From the NCBI GenBank assembly GCA_035048485.1, contig CM068587.1, positions 33,713,001 through 33,777,000 of the forward strand: a stretch of DNA of 64,000 nt. The letters run 5' to 3'. The stretch is from Pteria penguin (taxonomy: Eukaryota; Mollusca; Bivalvia; Pterioida; Pteriidae). Below are positions 1 to 10,421 of the stretch, one piece after another (the stretch's first letter is position 1; every line of letters begins with the position of its first letter). The position numbers were made by a program, and so were the translations under genes. The notes below the pieces were generated by a model, which had not been told where the DNA came from, did not search any database, and was given only the letters and a program-made list of their open reading frames with translations.

Positions 1-2435
1 TGTTTTTTCGCTTTATGAAAGGGGATATGATATATTAAGTTTATTTCATAAATCGATTTGGGAAATTTTCATTCTGTAGCAAAGACTGTATCCAATTCAT
101 CTGTAAATTAAACGAAATATCAAATTTTCATTTCACTGTATCGTTGAATGTTCTCTGCGGTTTTTTTTTTCATAGAATCTTCCCATATACATGTACACAT
201 CTTCGGAATGTCTCTGGATCCACCCTTGCTTTGGTATTTGGCTGTATATTTTAGACACGGGTCGTTGTATTTCACAATTGACTTCTAGTCCAGGGTTGTC
301 ATGTAGCTCTATAGCTTTCTTCAGGGTCTCTCTACAAGTTCTTCAGTTCTCTTTCAAGTATACTGAATGTGTTTCAAAAGTACATAGATAACGATTGATA
401 AATCGATTTTATAGCTGCATTTTACCAACTTCACATCAATAGGCTTGGAATATAGATATGTAGTAGATAATGAATCTATTATGCTTCTGCATTGCCAAAG
501 AGCAGATTTCAAATATGTAAAATAGCAAATGATAAATTGGGCTTCCCGTCATCATTTTACATATTTCAAAGGATTTTATTCAGGCAGATGATAAGTTGAT
601 GTTGAGATGAGCTTCAGCATTTTACCACATTAGCAAAGCCCAAAATATTACATACTGATATAGATAGCATCCATGTCTGCATTAACCAAAAATTACATAG
701 AATATCGACAAAACTCCTTGATTACATAATATATATATATAAATTACTAGAATGTACCACAGTGTCAAGATTATCAAGGTGAAGTCAAATGGTAGGACTT
801 GTGGAAATCTTGGCAAAGACTCGCGCTTACGTTACCTGGCACCTGCACAGGTAACTCCGAGGCACTTTAAAACAGGCAGGTCGAAGCATGCTGGTTAAAT
901 GGAGGGGTTTTATGCGATCTTGATACTTAAATATGAAAGTCAATGAAATCATTGGAAATCAATGAACGAGCTTCAACAATAGCTTTAATAAGGGGAGAAG
1001 TGTGTTCAGCTCTTGTGATTTTGACCTCCGGATTTTGGTCTTGGTTTTTTCGCGGAGGTATACTTGATAGATTTTGAGGTGGCGGATGGATGTATGCACC
1101 GGTAATTAGATGTAAGTATCACCCCTTTATTCTCGAAACTCTCAGCAAAATTTTGATTTTCTTGAAGAATGAACAGGTGTAACTTGGATTTCAATATCTG
1201 AATGTAGCCGGTTTTCTCTTCTGCATTTTGTACCCTCTACTGTGTGTTATACCCCTCTTCTATCCTATATAACCCTCCTCTTTATACCTAATTTGCATGA
1301 ATGGTTGGTGCTCCTGCATGTTTCTATCCCCAGAATTTCTGTAGAATATTCACGCACCTGTGTATTGTTAACATCGTAGACTCTACTTGTATTTCCATTT
1401 GATTCCCAGCACACAGTTTTACTAACACATGAATGGCAGTAGGATCAATACTTGCTGAGTGCACACATTTGAGGTGTCTATTTAAACGGCTTTAATAGTG
1501 TTGGCGCGGATATTTACAGTTAATTCAAATCAAGCCAATGCATGTCATCAAAAGCAGCTTTATATTTGCCTATAGCCCCAGACAAACTCTCCTTTATTTC
1601 CCTTTCCTTGCTTGACTAGCTTTAAACTATTCTCTTGTTTCCTACACATTGATCTGCAGATCATTATATGTATTGTAATCACTTGCATTACGGGTCATTT
1701 CTTACCGAAGCCTTTTCACTCCTTTCACTTTCCTGCTGGTGATTTGGATAAAATTATACTGGCGACTACGTGTTCATGCTTCTTCTTGCTTCTCACCCTG
1801 CCGCTTCATCACATTTGCTTATGCTGCCTGCATTATTCACATAGGTATGGAACTCTTTTTATTATTGAAATTCGATCTCAGATATAAGCACATGTATACT
1901 CAAGAATGGTCTACGATAACTCCCCCTTTCATACCATGCAAAGCAAGTATGCAACTCGTATACATTGTATTCACTCCTTGTCGTTTACACGTGCATTCTT
2001 GTCGTTTACACGTGCATCCATCGCTGCTTGATTTGAATGTGCTGATGTTAATCATAAAATTTTAAATAGATATTTAATATGTGATTCGTTTGTGATGAAT
2101 AAAATCTTCAGAACTTTTTGCACTGGAATGTTGTTACTGCATTGTGTGCTTTGTGTTATGCCAGATAACATCATGTAACCGTCGTTGTTATGTTAGATAA
2201 CACTTTATAAACTCTGGTGTTATTCTAGATAACACTAACCTTGTATGACGTAGTAGTGTGAACTTAGGCTAATTTTGGTGGTGGTCTAGCAGTAATTTAC
2301 ACCTGCTCTTCTTGATCATGACAGTAACCTTTTAAAATTAACGCCTTAAAACTTTAATAATAATTTGATGAAAAATAGATCTTGCATAGTATGTTATTAT
2401 GTATAAATAACTGCATCCTCCTTTGTTCTATACAG
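1..2435. other. Non-coding DNA, probably intron of the gene ending at 4094
   Basis: No exon with convincing splice sites and coding character is seen on either strand. The sequence is AT-rich, with many short ORFs full of rare-residue runs, which I read as chance. It ends in the acceptor tract CCTTTGTTCTATACAG before the exon at 2436. Around 2153-2246 three imperfect copies of a GTTATGTTAGATAACAC-like palindromic motif occur. Confidence 0.6.
1978..2019. repeat. 21-bp direct tandem repeat, 2 copies
   Basis: The unit starting TTGTCGTTTACACGTGCAT is present twice in a row with one difference near the end. It contains ACACGTG, an E-box-like core, but no function is implied. Confidence 0.7.
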
Positions 2436-4094
2436 AGGCGGAAGTGCCGTTCTACGCAGACTCCGAATGGCTCAGCCCGGTTCTCCAGCCGAGGTACCTT
2501 GTTAGGGTCAGATGATAGTGACGATGATGATGACGATGACGATGTATTTAGATTACCCACAACTCCCCGCAGTCGACCTCCGTCTAGGTACCCTAGCAAA
2601 TCTTCCCTGAAGCATACAGGCCGACAGTTACCGACCCCTACCAGAAGGCGTGGTGCTAGACCACATGATCGATCACATGATAGTCTAAAGAAAGGTGGCG
2701 CCACTGCTGGTTTAGAGTCGGAAAGCGAAGAATCCGGATATGGTGAAACTTACTATACCATGCACGCTTCGAGTTTTGACAATGATGCATTTGATTCTGT
2801 GATAGAAACAACAATGAGAGGTACACCGTTAGGACTTGTAGATAATAATTATTCGGACAATGACTCCACGGTGAGTTACATTACCGGTGATTTCCCACAA
2901 GCAGACCCCAACGATCTCAGAGATGCCACATCTCAGACTTTGGGTCATGCTCGAACACAGACGAACCCCGATATGTGGAATGGCAGCTCTCGTGACATTA
3001 GTACCCAGATGCCACGTGGCATGACCACGCAGACCGATGATATGCCTCGGCAGATTTCAAGGTCTACGCAGTCCTTGCAGTCCATTGGTGCACAGACCAG
3101 ACGCTCTCATGGATCAAGGGCAGACCTGTTGAAAAGTATCTTAAGCGAGGTGAAGACCATGAAGGAACAGAGAGGAATAAATAGTCCAAACCTGAGTGAA
3201 GATTCTCAGTCTGTTCGCTCGGACACGACTCTGAAGAAAGGGATGTTGCGAAATCTACTGACGGACGTAACAATGCTAAAGGAACACGGAGCGCATGGCG
3301 AAGCTATGACGCAGACACAGGAAGAACAGGGAACCCAAACTGGTCATAGGTTGTTTCCGGAAGGTGACCCCGTCCGTAATGCGCGACATGGACGAATCCA
3401 TGGTCTTATGGATGAAATTAGGGACCTTAAAGGAGGAAGAGTGAGCAGGCATACGAACTCACCGAACTCTAATGTGTCTCAGATTGGAACTCCGACGCCT
3501 ATGGAACGTAGCAGACCGCATTCGAGCTTGAGCGCTGCAAATCGTAATTCCCCCGTACGATTTGCGGTGTCTCCACGCCCGGTATATGCACAAAATGGTG
3601 ACGTACCACAACAGAATGGGCTTGGCGGTTATGGTCCTGGATACGTTCCTGTTCATCAATATCCTCCCGGACCGCCGCCTGGAATGACCTACCCAGGTAG
3701 AGGCGTCACCCAGAACGACATTGCCGCTATCAGTGATAGGATACAGCGGCTAGAAAACTACCAACTCCCTCCACGCCGCACATTGCCTCCTCCCCCACCA
3801 CCCCCTCCACCTCCACAGTATATAGTGCCAGTATACTCAGCCAACCCTCGTCGTGTTCATTTCAGGGACGCCCCTCAATCCTATGATGATGAACTCGACG
3901 GGTTTCTCTCGGATGAGAGCGAATACGAGGGAGCGACCGCGCCTCGGAGGGGGCGAAGGAGGAGACGAAACCACGACCTCGACCGTCTGGGAATTGAGGA
4001 CGCGCTTGACCAAGCATGTGGTACAGCCAAACAGCTACGGCGCATGTCCAAAAAGATGAAAGACTCGCTTATTGACGATTTTGCGGAACTTTGA
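2436..4094 (+). CDS. Terminal coding exon: TQT-motif, low-complexity, probably cytoskeletal protein (3' part)
   Basis: This is a long last exon, 552 codons plus TGA, entered through the acceptor CTATACAG at phase 0. The reading frame runs open 54 nt further upstream, but that part is intronic. The N-terminal part has SR/TP-rich basic sequence and an eight-Asp run (about residues 29-36 of the exon). The middle carries five strict TQT motifs and four variants (SQT, TQM, TQS, AQT). Between and after them are three copies of a 17-residue amphipathic helix ending in a Lys. The C-terminal half has a Pro/Gly/Tyr-rich segment, a run of ten prolines (about 3784-3816), an acidic patch, a run of seven basic residues and a closing helix with basic residues. 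The mix of disorder, TQT (dynein light chain LC8-type) sites and a basic helical tail suggests a cytoskeletal or centrosomal scaffold. I do not recognise the family; the tail recalls AKNA-type proteins only weakly. It may be an alternative 3' end of the spectrin-repeat gene downstream. Confidence 0.8.
   Translation, partial: RRKCRSTQTPNGSARFSSRGTLLGSDDSDDDDDDDDVFRLPTTPRSRPPSRYPSKSSLKHTGRQLPTPTRRRGARPHDRSHDSLKKGGATAGLESESEESGYGETYYTMHASSFDNDAFDSVIETTMRGTPLGLVDNNYSDNDSTVSYITGDFPQADPNDLRDATSQTLGHARTQTNPDMWNGSSRDISTQMPRGMTTQTDDMPRQISRSTQSLQSIGAQTRRSHGSRADLLKSILSEVKTMKEQRGINSPNLSEDSQSVRSDTTLKKGMLRNLLTDVTMLKEHGAHGEAMTQTQEEQGTQTGHRLFPEGDPVRNARHGRIHGLMDEIRDLKGGRVSRHTNSPNSNVSQIGTPTPMERSRPHSSLSAANRNSPVRFAVSPRPVYAQNGDVPQQNGLGGYGPGYVPVHQYPPGPPPGMTYPGRGVTQNDIAAISDRIQRLENYQLPPRRTLPPPPPPPPPPQYIVPVYSANPRRVHFRDAPQSYDDELDGFLSDESEYEGATAPRRGRRRRRNHDLDRLGIEDALDQACGTAKQLRRMSKKMKDSLIDDFAEL
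2955..3341 (+). other. Cluster of TQT motifs (putative LC8-binding ladder)
   Basis: Within the coding exon, TQT codon triplets lie at 2955-2963, 3027-3035, 3309-3317 and 3333-3341, with an earlier one at 2454-2462. Variants lie at 2931-2939 (SQT), about 3003-3011 (TQM), 3066-3074 (TQS) and about 3090-3098 (AQT). Dynein light chain LC8 recognises motifs anchored on TQT. Repeated weak sites in disordered chains are known from multivalent LC8 partners. Binding here is inference. Confidence 0.6.
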
Positions 4095-4205
4095 AAAGGG
4101 TAAACCGAAGATATAGCTCGTTACAAACTATGTGTGTATCCCCCTACCCCTCTTATAATGAAGATGTAATTGGTGTATTTTTATCTTTAATTTTCTTGGT
4201 AATTA

Positions 4206-4211
4206 AATAAA
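4206..4211 (+). promoter_or_regulatory. Proximal polyadenylation signal AATAAA
   Basis: Canonical hexamer 112 nt after the stop codon, in an AT-rich setting. It would give the shortest plausible mRNA end. Confidence 0.45.
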
Positions 4212-5837
4212 TGTTAATTGAATCAAGATTATTCACTTATGCCGTCTAGTTGAAAAGCACGAATCTGTGATATACGTCGAAGCCATCCATATTAGTGTAC
4301 GCAAATTATTTTTAGATGTTTATATACAGTCGTTAAAATTCATTTTACATCTAGCCTTGTTTAATCACGTTTCATCATATTTTGTTTGTTTACTTAGTTA
4401 ATTTATAAATCCTTTATTTATATATAGATACATGTGTGTATATTTTTCAAGTTTGTGAATTTGAGGAATATATGTGAAAAATTTATTGGTACGTAAGAAA
4501 GTAGGTGTATGTATATAAAATGCGGAGAAGAAATATTTACGTGTAGCTATAGTAGGAATTTATTATTTTATATACAAGTGATACCAAAATCAAATGAAGA
4601 GTTTTTATTCTCATTTTCAGTATTTTCGACCCGTGTCTCGTTTATTTATCTTTTTGAACCAAATACTTTTTGCCTATTGATCATGGAAGAAGTCAGGGTC
4701 TGATCGTATTAAGTTATTTCGTTATTTATTAATCATGTTTATTTCGTTATTGGGTATACCATATTACGTATAGCCGGAGACATCCATGTAACAGGTTGTA
4801 TTTTACATATGGGTGCCTCGTGAGCAAATATGAGTATGACGTCATCATGTAAAATGGCGACAGATAATCTCTTGCTCAAATCACATGTTAAACGTTGCTT
4901 TATCAACATTTTTTCAATTTAAATCTTATATTCGCGATCGTTGTATGATGAAATACAAAGCTTTTTATATATTGTGAAATAGTCTTTACAGATTACGTTT
5001 AAAGTATTTACCGGTTGAACTTTCTGATACATTCCTACCTGTTAGTTTTATTTTCATTTATTGTTAGCATACTGCGATCTTGGGTTGTGATTCATTTCTT
5101 TTTTTTTTTTTTTTCTTTTTTTTTTTTTTAATGAGAGAGTTTATGTTTGTATTTCGATTGTTTGTTTAAAAGTTACTGAAGAATGAAAGTTTAAAAGTAT
5201 TGACTGAAAATTTTATGACAATGTAAACACTGATCTTTCACACTTACGTGTAATTAAATTCCAGCAAGTCGGCAGCATTGGTAATATTTTAATTAAAAGT
5301 TTATGTAACCAACCATTTTACATCGTTCGTTGATTTCCAAAACCTGAAAACTAAACCAGCTTTATTTATTTATTTATTCACCAGAATTTTTTCCGCGCCT
5401 TCTTTATAAGAACAAGTTCTTGCTTCATACATACCACAACCCTCTTACGTAACCGTTAGATAATTATTCACCAGATTATTACAAGGTAGAATGTACCTAG
5501 TCAACTTTATTGTTAATTATATTTTATTTTGTGATACAGTTATAGTATTGTATACTTTGTGAAGTATTTTATTCACATATTAAAGGTTTTGTAGGTAAAG
5601 GTAGACATTTTTCATATGTACAACATATCTACAGAATTCCATTGAAATCCGTCCAGGTGGATTAACCTTGTTTAATCTCGGATTAATTCTGTGTGCCTTT
5701 TCTGTTAACTCTTTATTATTTTATTATATCTTGTTGATATATTACGATAACTCCATACGTGTATAGTTTTCGAAAGTTTACATTGTGTAGGAGGAAAACT
5801 CCAGAGCATACCTCCATTGTAAGCTTTGCTGTTTGGA

Positions 5838-5843
5838 AATAAA
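5838..5843 (+). promoter_or_regulatory. Distal polyadenylation signal AATAAA
   Basis: Canonical hexamer in GGAAATAAAGTATATT, followed by AT-rich sequence. It fits the end of a long 3' UTR. Confidence 0.4.
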
Positions 5844-5865
5844 GTATATTCAAATATATAAACTT

Positions 5866-6144
5866 TACATAATTTGTGTTATTTATCTATCAGATCATGT
5901 TTTTATATTTCATTTTTGGAATTTTGCTTCGATTGAATTTGGGAATTCCAAGAATGTTACGTATGCATTAATTTTTTTTCTTCTTTGGCAAGTATTTGAA
6001 GGATAAATACTAATATATACTGTTCCGGTAGTCCGGAATATCCTTTAATACGAAAAAAGTGGCCAGGAACAAACGTTTCCGGATTAACGGAGCATCACTG
6101 TAATTGAGACATATATACTTAATTTTGAAATATACAATAAACAA
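5866..6144. other. Intergenic or intronic DNA, nothing recognised
   Basis: AT-rich, without ORF, repeat or RNA gene that I can support. Confidence 0.5.
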
Positions 6145-6237
6145 TAAAAGAAACAACACAAACACTCTTTGCCGCAAATTTTCGGCCTCCTGGCCTTTAT
6201 CAAGCAATTGTTAGAAAAGTACAGAAGAACTATGTAA
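6145..6237 (-). repeat. Left arm of a large inverted repeat
   Basis: About 90 bp nearly identical, in reverse complement, to 14477-14567. The shared core contains TTTGCCGCAAATTTTCGGCC and CTTTATCAAGCAATTGTTAG. Inside it, 6243-6296 is a hairpin-ended insert (TAACATCCATCTTTA... ...TAAAGATGGATGTTA) absent from the right arm. Homology then resumes with ACAGTACAGCCTACGCGGAT. The pair could be the ends of one 8.4-kb element or two inverted copies of a smaller repeat. Confidence 0.75.
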
Positions 6238-6324
6238 CATCCATCTTTACATGTCTAATAAAAACAAGCTTCTAAATTCATATAAAGATGGATGTTACAG
6301 TACAGCCTACGCGGATTCCTCACT

Positions 6325-6535
6325 TTCCACCCATCACCGCAACCGATTTTTGGGTGGGAAATCACCGCAACCCACCGCAAAATAAGATTGCGGTGGACGT
6401 TCAAATCCATCGCAACCCACCGCAATTTTTACTGTCGTGACAGGAGATTGATTTGTCCATCGCGGGTCACCGCAGTTGGTCATATCGCCGCAGGCACTTG
6501 AAGACAAAAACGCGGCGGGCCACCGCAATCGTTAT
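6325..6535 (+). repeat. Subterminal array of CACCGCAACC-like motifs (left)
   Basis: At least seven copies or near copies of (C)ACCGCAA(CC) occur in about 200 bp, for example ATCACCGCAACCCACCGCAA. The same motif is arrayed in opposite orientation beside the right arm. Short arrays just inside inverted ends resemble transposase-binding subterminal repeats, which is inference. Confidence 0.65.
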
Positions 6536-7071
6536 CATCGTTGCAGAATCTTGTATTGGGATACCTGCGATACATTGTAATGTTTCAATAGCCATACTTT
6601 AAAATTCGTCCAGGTCCTATTTATATTCCACTTACGGGAGCTAAGGGTCTATTGAATTTAATGTACTTTGACATAAGTATCTTATATTTTGATGTGAAAT
6701 GCTCTCTATCAACAATACATTTAAAATCTATTCGTTAGTAAAATAGAATATTATAAGCAATTGTATTAACTTTAAAAGGGTAATGTGTTACAACGGTTCG
6801 AACACTGTCGCTCTTAATAAATGTTACTTGTATATAAATTAATGAACATATCTTTTATTTTATTGTGATTAATTTGGAAATGCTATCTTAGCAAAAAACG
6901 AAAGCTGAAATCGTATCTCGCATAGCGGGTATGTCTTATGAATAATGTACAAAAGTAGTGGTCATTAATTCGACAAGTAATGTATAGAATAGGTCATTTC
7001 CGATTTTCCTTTATTTATAATAAAATCTTAGAATTTATGTAGAAGTATACTGTCGAAGGACCAGTCCCCGA

Positions 7072-7222
7072 CTAAGACCAGTTTCCGGCTACTACGTTAT
7101 CAAGGGTATTCAAACCATGAATTCATATGTATTCTGTGTATTGCAGACAATCACGTGAAAAAAAATCTCATAAAATCACGTTTCAGAAGACAAAAAAAGT
7201 AGTAGCCGGTAACTGGTCTTAG
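7072..7222. repeat. Foldback element with 24-bp inverted arms
   Basis: The arm at 7072-7095 (CTAAGACCAGTTTCCGGCTA...) matches the reverse complement of 7199-7222 with one mismatch, around a spacer of about 103 bp. It fits a small MITE-like element. No clear target duplication was found. Confidence 0.6.
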
Positions 7223-7410
7223 CCGATAACTACTACCAGTAAGTCCGTAGGCACGCGATATGAAAGAAATTCTTTAGAATTGAATTAAACAAATTGATTT
7301 CAAGGAAAAAAGAAAAACAAGGACCTATCTTGTTTATACGTTCTTTACAAAAAAAAAAAAAAAATCAGTAATTGAAACGTGATTGTCTTATTTGTTTACA
7401 TGGTTGAAAC

Positions 7411-7440
7411 CAGAGACATACATGTGTATGTATGTCTCTG
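7411..7440. mobile_element. Ultra-short palindromic element, 30 bp, 8-bp TSD
   Basis: Begins CAGAGACATACATG and ends TATGTCTCTG, almost perfectly self-complementary. It is flanked on both sides by GTTGAAAC (7403-7410 and 7441-7448). Member of the CAGAGAC...GTCTCTG family clustered in this region. Confidence 0.7.
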
Positions 7441-7894
7441 GTTGAAACCGACCTGTATGAATCTGAATTATTGTCGCAAACAACTTGATCAATCGTGATC
7501 GCTTTATATAACTTTTCTTATCTATCTCTTGAATTCGTGCTTTTAAAGTTTACCTTAAATATAGACCATTCCTACGCGTAATACACGTACGCGGCCATCT
7601 TCTGATCACGTTACTATTACGGTAGCTATCATCAGCCTAGTCTCATATCATCAACCAAAGACTTTTCAACAAATTTATAAGTCCTTCCATCAGATTACAC
7701 TATCTACTGGTATCTCTTTTTTCATCATTTGTATATTTAATAAGTTGTTATGCATTTTTGCGGTCTTGACTGTAATTATGACTGAAATACAGACTATTTG
7801 CCATTTGCCTTGATAACATTACTTTACAAAACCTAACGCAAACGGAGATATATCTAATCTTACCGCTAATAATGCGAGTTTTTTTATGAATAAT

Positions 7895-7912
7895 CAGGGA
7901 CGCATGTTCCTG
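7895..7912. mobile_element. Ultra-short palindromic element, 18 bp, 7-bp TSD
   Basis: CAGGGACGCATGTTCCTG, flanked by GAATAAT at 7888-7894 and 7913-7919. Its ends vary slightly from the family consensus (GGG for GAG). It forms the left half of a larger inverted structure with the element at 7958. Confidence 0.6.
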
Positions 7913-7957
7913 GAATAATTGACTGTTTAGTACTGATCTATTAAAATTAAATTATTC

Positions 7958-7975
7958 CAGAGACGTAAGTCTCTG
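7958..7975. mobile_element. Ultra-short palindromic element, 18 bp, 7-bp TSD
   Basis: CAGAGACGTAAGTCTCTG, flanked by ATTATTC at 7951-7957 and 7976-7982. The flank is the reverse complement of the flank of the 7895 element, so 7888-7982 is itself an inverted repeat. Confidence 0.65.
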
Positions 7976-8017
7976 ATTATTCCCATGATTCGAGTTTAAA
8001 GGGGAAACTTTTTGACC

Positions 8018-8078
8018 GTACGGTTGAAGTCACGTGATTGAGCTGGGGGCGTGGTTTAACTGGTCGCCGAAATCACCG
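8018..8078 (+). repeat. Dispersed repeat, copy 1 of 2
   Basis: About 60 bp sharing GTACGGT, CACGTGATT/CATGTGATT, GGGG(G)ACGTG/GCGTG and TGGTCGCCGAAATCAC/TGATCGCCGAAGTCAC with 11995-12052 in the same order. After it, 8092-8162 carries a diverged direct repeat of CGGGGTAT...GGTAATCGG. Confidence 0.5.
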
Positions 8079-8399
8079 CTTGTCTCTAGCTCGGGGTATT
8101 TGCCTAGAGGCGCTTGGTAATCGGGGTATTGGGTATGCCTGGAAGCGCATGGTAATCGGGAGGTGTGAACATGCTATAGTTTGGTGTAAATAATGTGTGG
8201 GATTTGAATTGATAATAGAAAGTACATTCTTTAGTGCAGTAATGAAGATTCTAGTTGTATTTCATTTTTTCATTTTAATTGGTTTTATTACATTTTAGGG
8301 GGTGGGGTGTTTGATGTATTTGTTTGTTTTGATCTCTGTTTGGAGAGTTTTATTTTGAAGGAGTTTGAGGACATAAGCCGATATTTCTGCCGTACTTTA

Positions 8400-8900
8400 C
8401 GAAATACACAATTGGGCATAATTCCCTCCCAATATCAATAGGACTGCCAATCAAATCTGTTTCGCCTTCTGTTCAGACTTACTTTCCGAGTCTTTCTATC
8501 TAAATATTGAGAATCATCCCACACAACACGATGGCATAGCATTGTCCAGCACTTCTTGTATAGGTCCTCTCTCTTTCTATGCCGGATTACGATGGTGCGG
8601 AGGGACGTCTGATTCTGGTCACCACATCTGTCGGTTTCGATCATCTATCACGCAGGGTCATGAAAAGCAGTCTGGGCATTCGTGTTCCCCTTCAAATTGT
8701 GGACTGAGAGGCTTCATTGCCAGGCGACTCGGTGTCCACAAGGTCCTCTGTCAAAGTACTGTCCAGTCCCAGTCACTGTGTGCAAAAAATGCCTGTTACG
8801 CTTGAAGCTTATCAGGTGATAGATTCAAAGTTACGGTGTCCATTGTTGGGTTTTAGAAGCAGAATGATGATATGTAGAAGAGATTCAGATATATTAAAAC
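8400..8900. other. Unassigned sequence with more balanced base composition
   Basis: This block is less AT-rich than its surroundings and has overlapping short ORFs on both strands (8542-8805 plus, 8435-8644 minus). Codons do not form a recognisable domain and frames are broken on either side. It may be a decayed transposable element; no family is recognised. Confidence 0.3.
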
Positions 8901-9188
8901 ACTTTCCTTTAAGCTTGTACTGACAGAAAATGGATTGTGTAATAGGTGTAAAACCAGGTTGTCACCTGTGGTCAATAATATCTCCAGGTATCCTTGGCAA
9001 AAGTGAAAGCGACTTTCCAGAAACTGTCGTCCGTATTACGCAATAAACTTACAGGATTTATGTCAGCTGTTTAACCCCATCATCCGTAAGACTATAATTG
9101 ATACACGTGTATGTTGATTGGAGCAAATCAATTAACATTGCATACACGAGGGAAGTAAAGCATAGTGAATTGATCTTCGTTCTTTCTC

Positions 9189-9349
9189 CAGTGGCGGATC
9201 CATCACTCCCTTTGCCGAGGGATCAAGGGACGAATTTTGTCAAATTTAGCCGAAAATGGACTAAATTACAGGGTATTGGTAGAATTCGGGTCACTGTCAA
9301 GGGGGGGGGGGGAGGAGCACCCCCTCCGCTCCTCCTAAATCCGCCATTG
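9189..9349. mobile_element. Small DNA-transposon remnant with TGGCGGAT ends
   Basis: It starts CAGTGGCGGATCCA and ends TAAATCCGCCATTG, an imperfect inverted repeat. The interior has a 13-G run followed by a GGAGGAGCACCCCCTCC block. It belongs to the same loose family as 12778-13770, 38184-38335 and 60148-60289. No matching target duplication is visible. Confidence 0.6.
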
Positions 9350-9967
9350 TTTAATTAAGTTATTTTTGACAAGTTGATTTCGGTTACGAAGTAGAGTTGT
9401 ATTCAAGTTCCACAGGCCTAATACTGCAGTTTATTACCTTAGAGATCATATGCGAAATTGTTAAAGGGTTTTCTGAAACTTTCAACTCCAGGTTTTGCAT
9501 AATAGGGTAGTCTCAATTTGGAAATAACAAAGTAGATGATGATGTTTCTCATCCCCGAAAACAACAATTCATCTGCATACTGAAATTTAAAGTCATATTC
9601 CATCTGAGTAACAGTTACAAAAAATCCTCGTTTGTGATATGGTGTACTGGTTTCTGTCATGGTCATTCTAAGTCTTATACCTATATATAATATATATATG
9701 AAATACTTTGTTGAATATTTAACGTAAGTATTAAAGATTTAATTGATTTGCAAAGATATGCACCATTTCGACTTAGAGTCGAATCGAGAATCTGATATGG
9801 ATAACAAGAATATATTATTGATATTGATATTTGCCGAAACATAGACTAGGTTTTGATAGTAGTCTATGTCTCTGATCCTTTTTATCTGATTAATCTGTAA
9901 TACATAAATACATAATTCATTACTTAGCTTGGGTGACCAAGTTAGGAAAATTCCTTTTCTGTTTTTC

Positions 9968-10013
9968 CAGAGACATATGTATGTCTGGTTTTTCCAGTGT
10001 ATATATGTCTCTG
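9968..10013. mobile_element. Double ultra-short palindrome with three GTTTTTC direct repeats
   Basis: Two units, 9968-9987 (CAGAGACATATGTATGTCTG) and 9995-10013 (CAGTGTATATATGTCTCTG), are separated and flanked by GTTTTTC at 9961-9967, 9988-9994 and 10014-10020. Either two insertions used the same site, or one larger insertion lost or copied internal sequence. Confidence 0.65.
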
Positions 10014-10269
10014 GTTTTTCATATCTTAATTTAAAACTGAAATTCATGATAGACTATAAAACAAACACGTTTATTAATTTTCAATCACAGCCACCGATCA
10101 GATCATTTAACTAAACATTAATAAAAGCAAATATTGTTTTAAACACTACGCTCATAGGTCATTTTTCTATCTCGATAACTTTTTTTCAGTACCGTAATGG
10201 CGGATACGACCGCGACACCTATCGGTAAAGGGCAGATAACTATTAAGTAACTACCCAATCGAATGGTGA

Positions 10270-10313
10270 CAGAGACACAGACTACTTTACTTTGAAAGTA
10301 GTCTATCTTTCTG
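10270..10313. mobile_element. Palindromic element of the CAGAGAC family, 44 bp
   Basis: Begins CAGAGACACAGACTACTTT and ends AAAGTAGTCTATCTTTCTG. The arms are the same as in 10383-10421 with a few changes. No intact direct repeat flanks it, so it is older or rearranged. Confidence 0.5.
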
Positions 10314-10382
10314 GTAATACGCGATGGTCTATCAAGCGCGTTGTGTTACCTAGAAATTAAGTTGTCGTGTTTGATATGTCAT

Positions 10383-10421
10383 CAGAGACATAGACTACTT
10401 TGAAAGTAGTCTATGTCTCTG
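10383..10421. mobile_element. Perfect 39-bp palindrome with 7-bp TSD
   Basis: Arms of 19 bp (CAGAGACATAGACTACTTT) and their exact complement surround a single G. ATGTCAT is repeated at 10376-10382 and 10422-10428. It is the cleanest copy of the family and suggests that at least 19 bp of terminal inverted repeat are conserved. Confidence 0.75.

Larger units (their letters stand above)
4095..5865 (+). other. Probable 3' UTR of the 2436-4094 exon
   Basis: AT-rich sequence follows the TGA with no coding signal. AATAAA hexamers at 4206-4211 and 5838-5843 are candidate polyadenylation signals, so a short (about 0.14 kb) and a long (about 1.77 kb) UTR are both possible. A Pumilio-type TGTATATA lies at 4510-4517. 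An interrupted T-run lies around 5099-5129. Confidence 0.5.

Noticed and set aside
191..391. Short plus-strand ORF near the window start
   Set aside because: Cys/Ser-rich chance composition, no splice context and no recognisable domain.
1612..2065. Overlapping plus-strand ORFs
   Set aside because: Two overlapping frames rich in Cys, His, Phe and Ile from pyrimidine-rich DNA; no domain and no conserved neighbours.
2354..2704. Minus-strand ORF of 116 codons
   Set aside because: It is the antisense shadow of the 2436-4094 exon; its Ser run mirrors the Asp run.
8435..8805. Transposase fragment of the Tc1/mariner type
   Set aside because: I looked for catalytic and helix-turn-helix motifs in all frames and found none that I can support.
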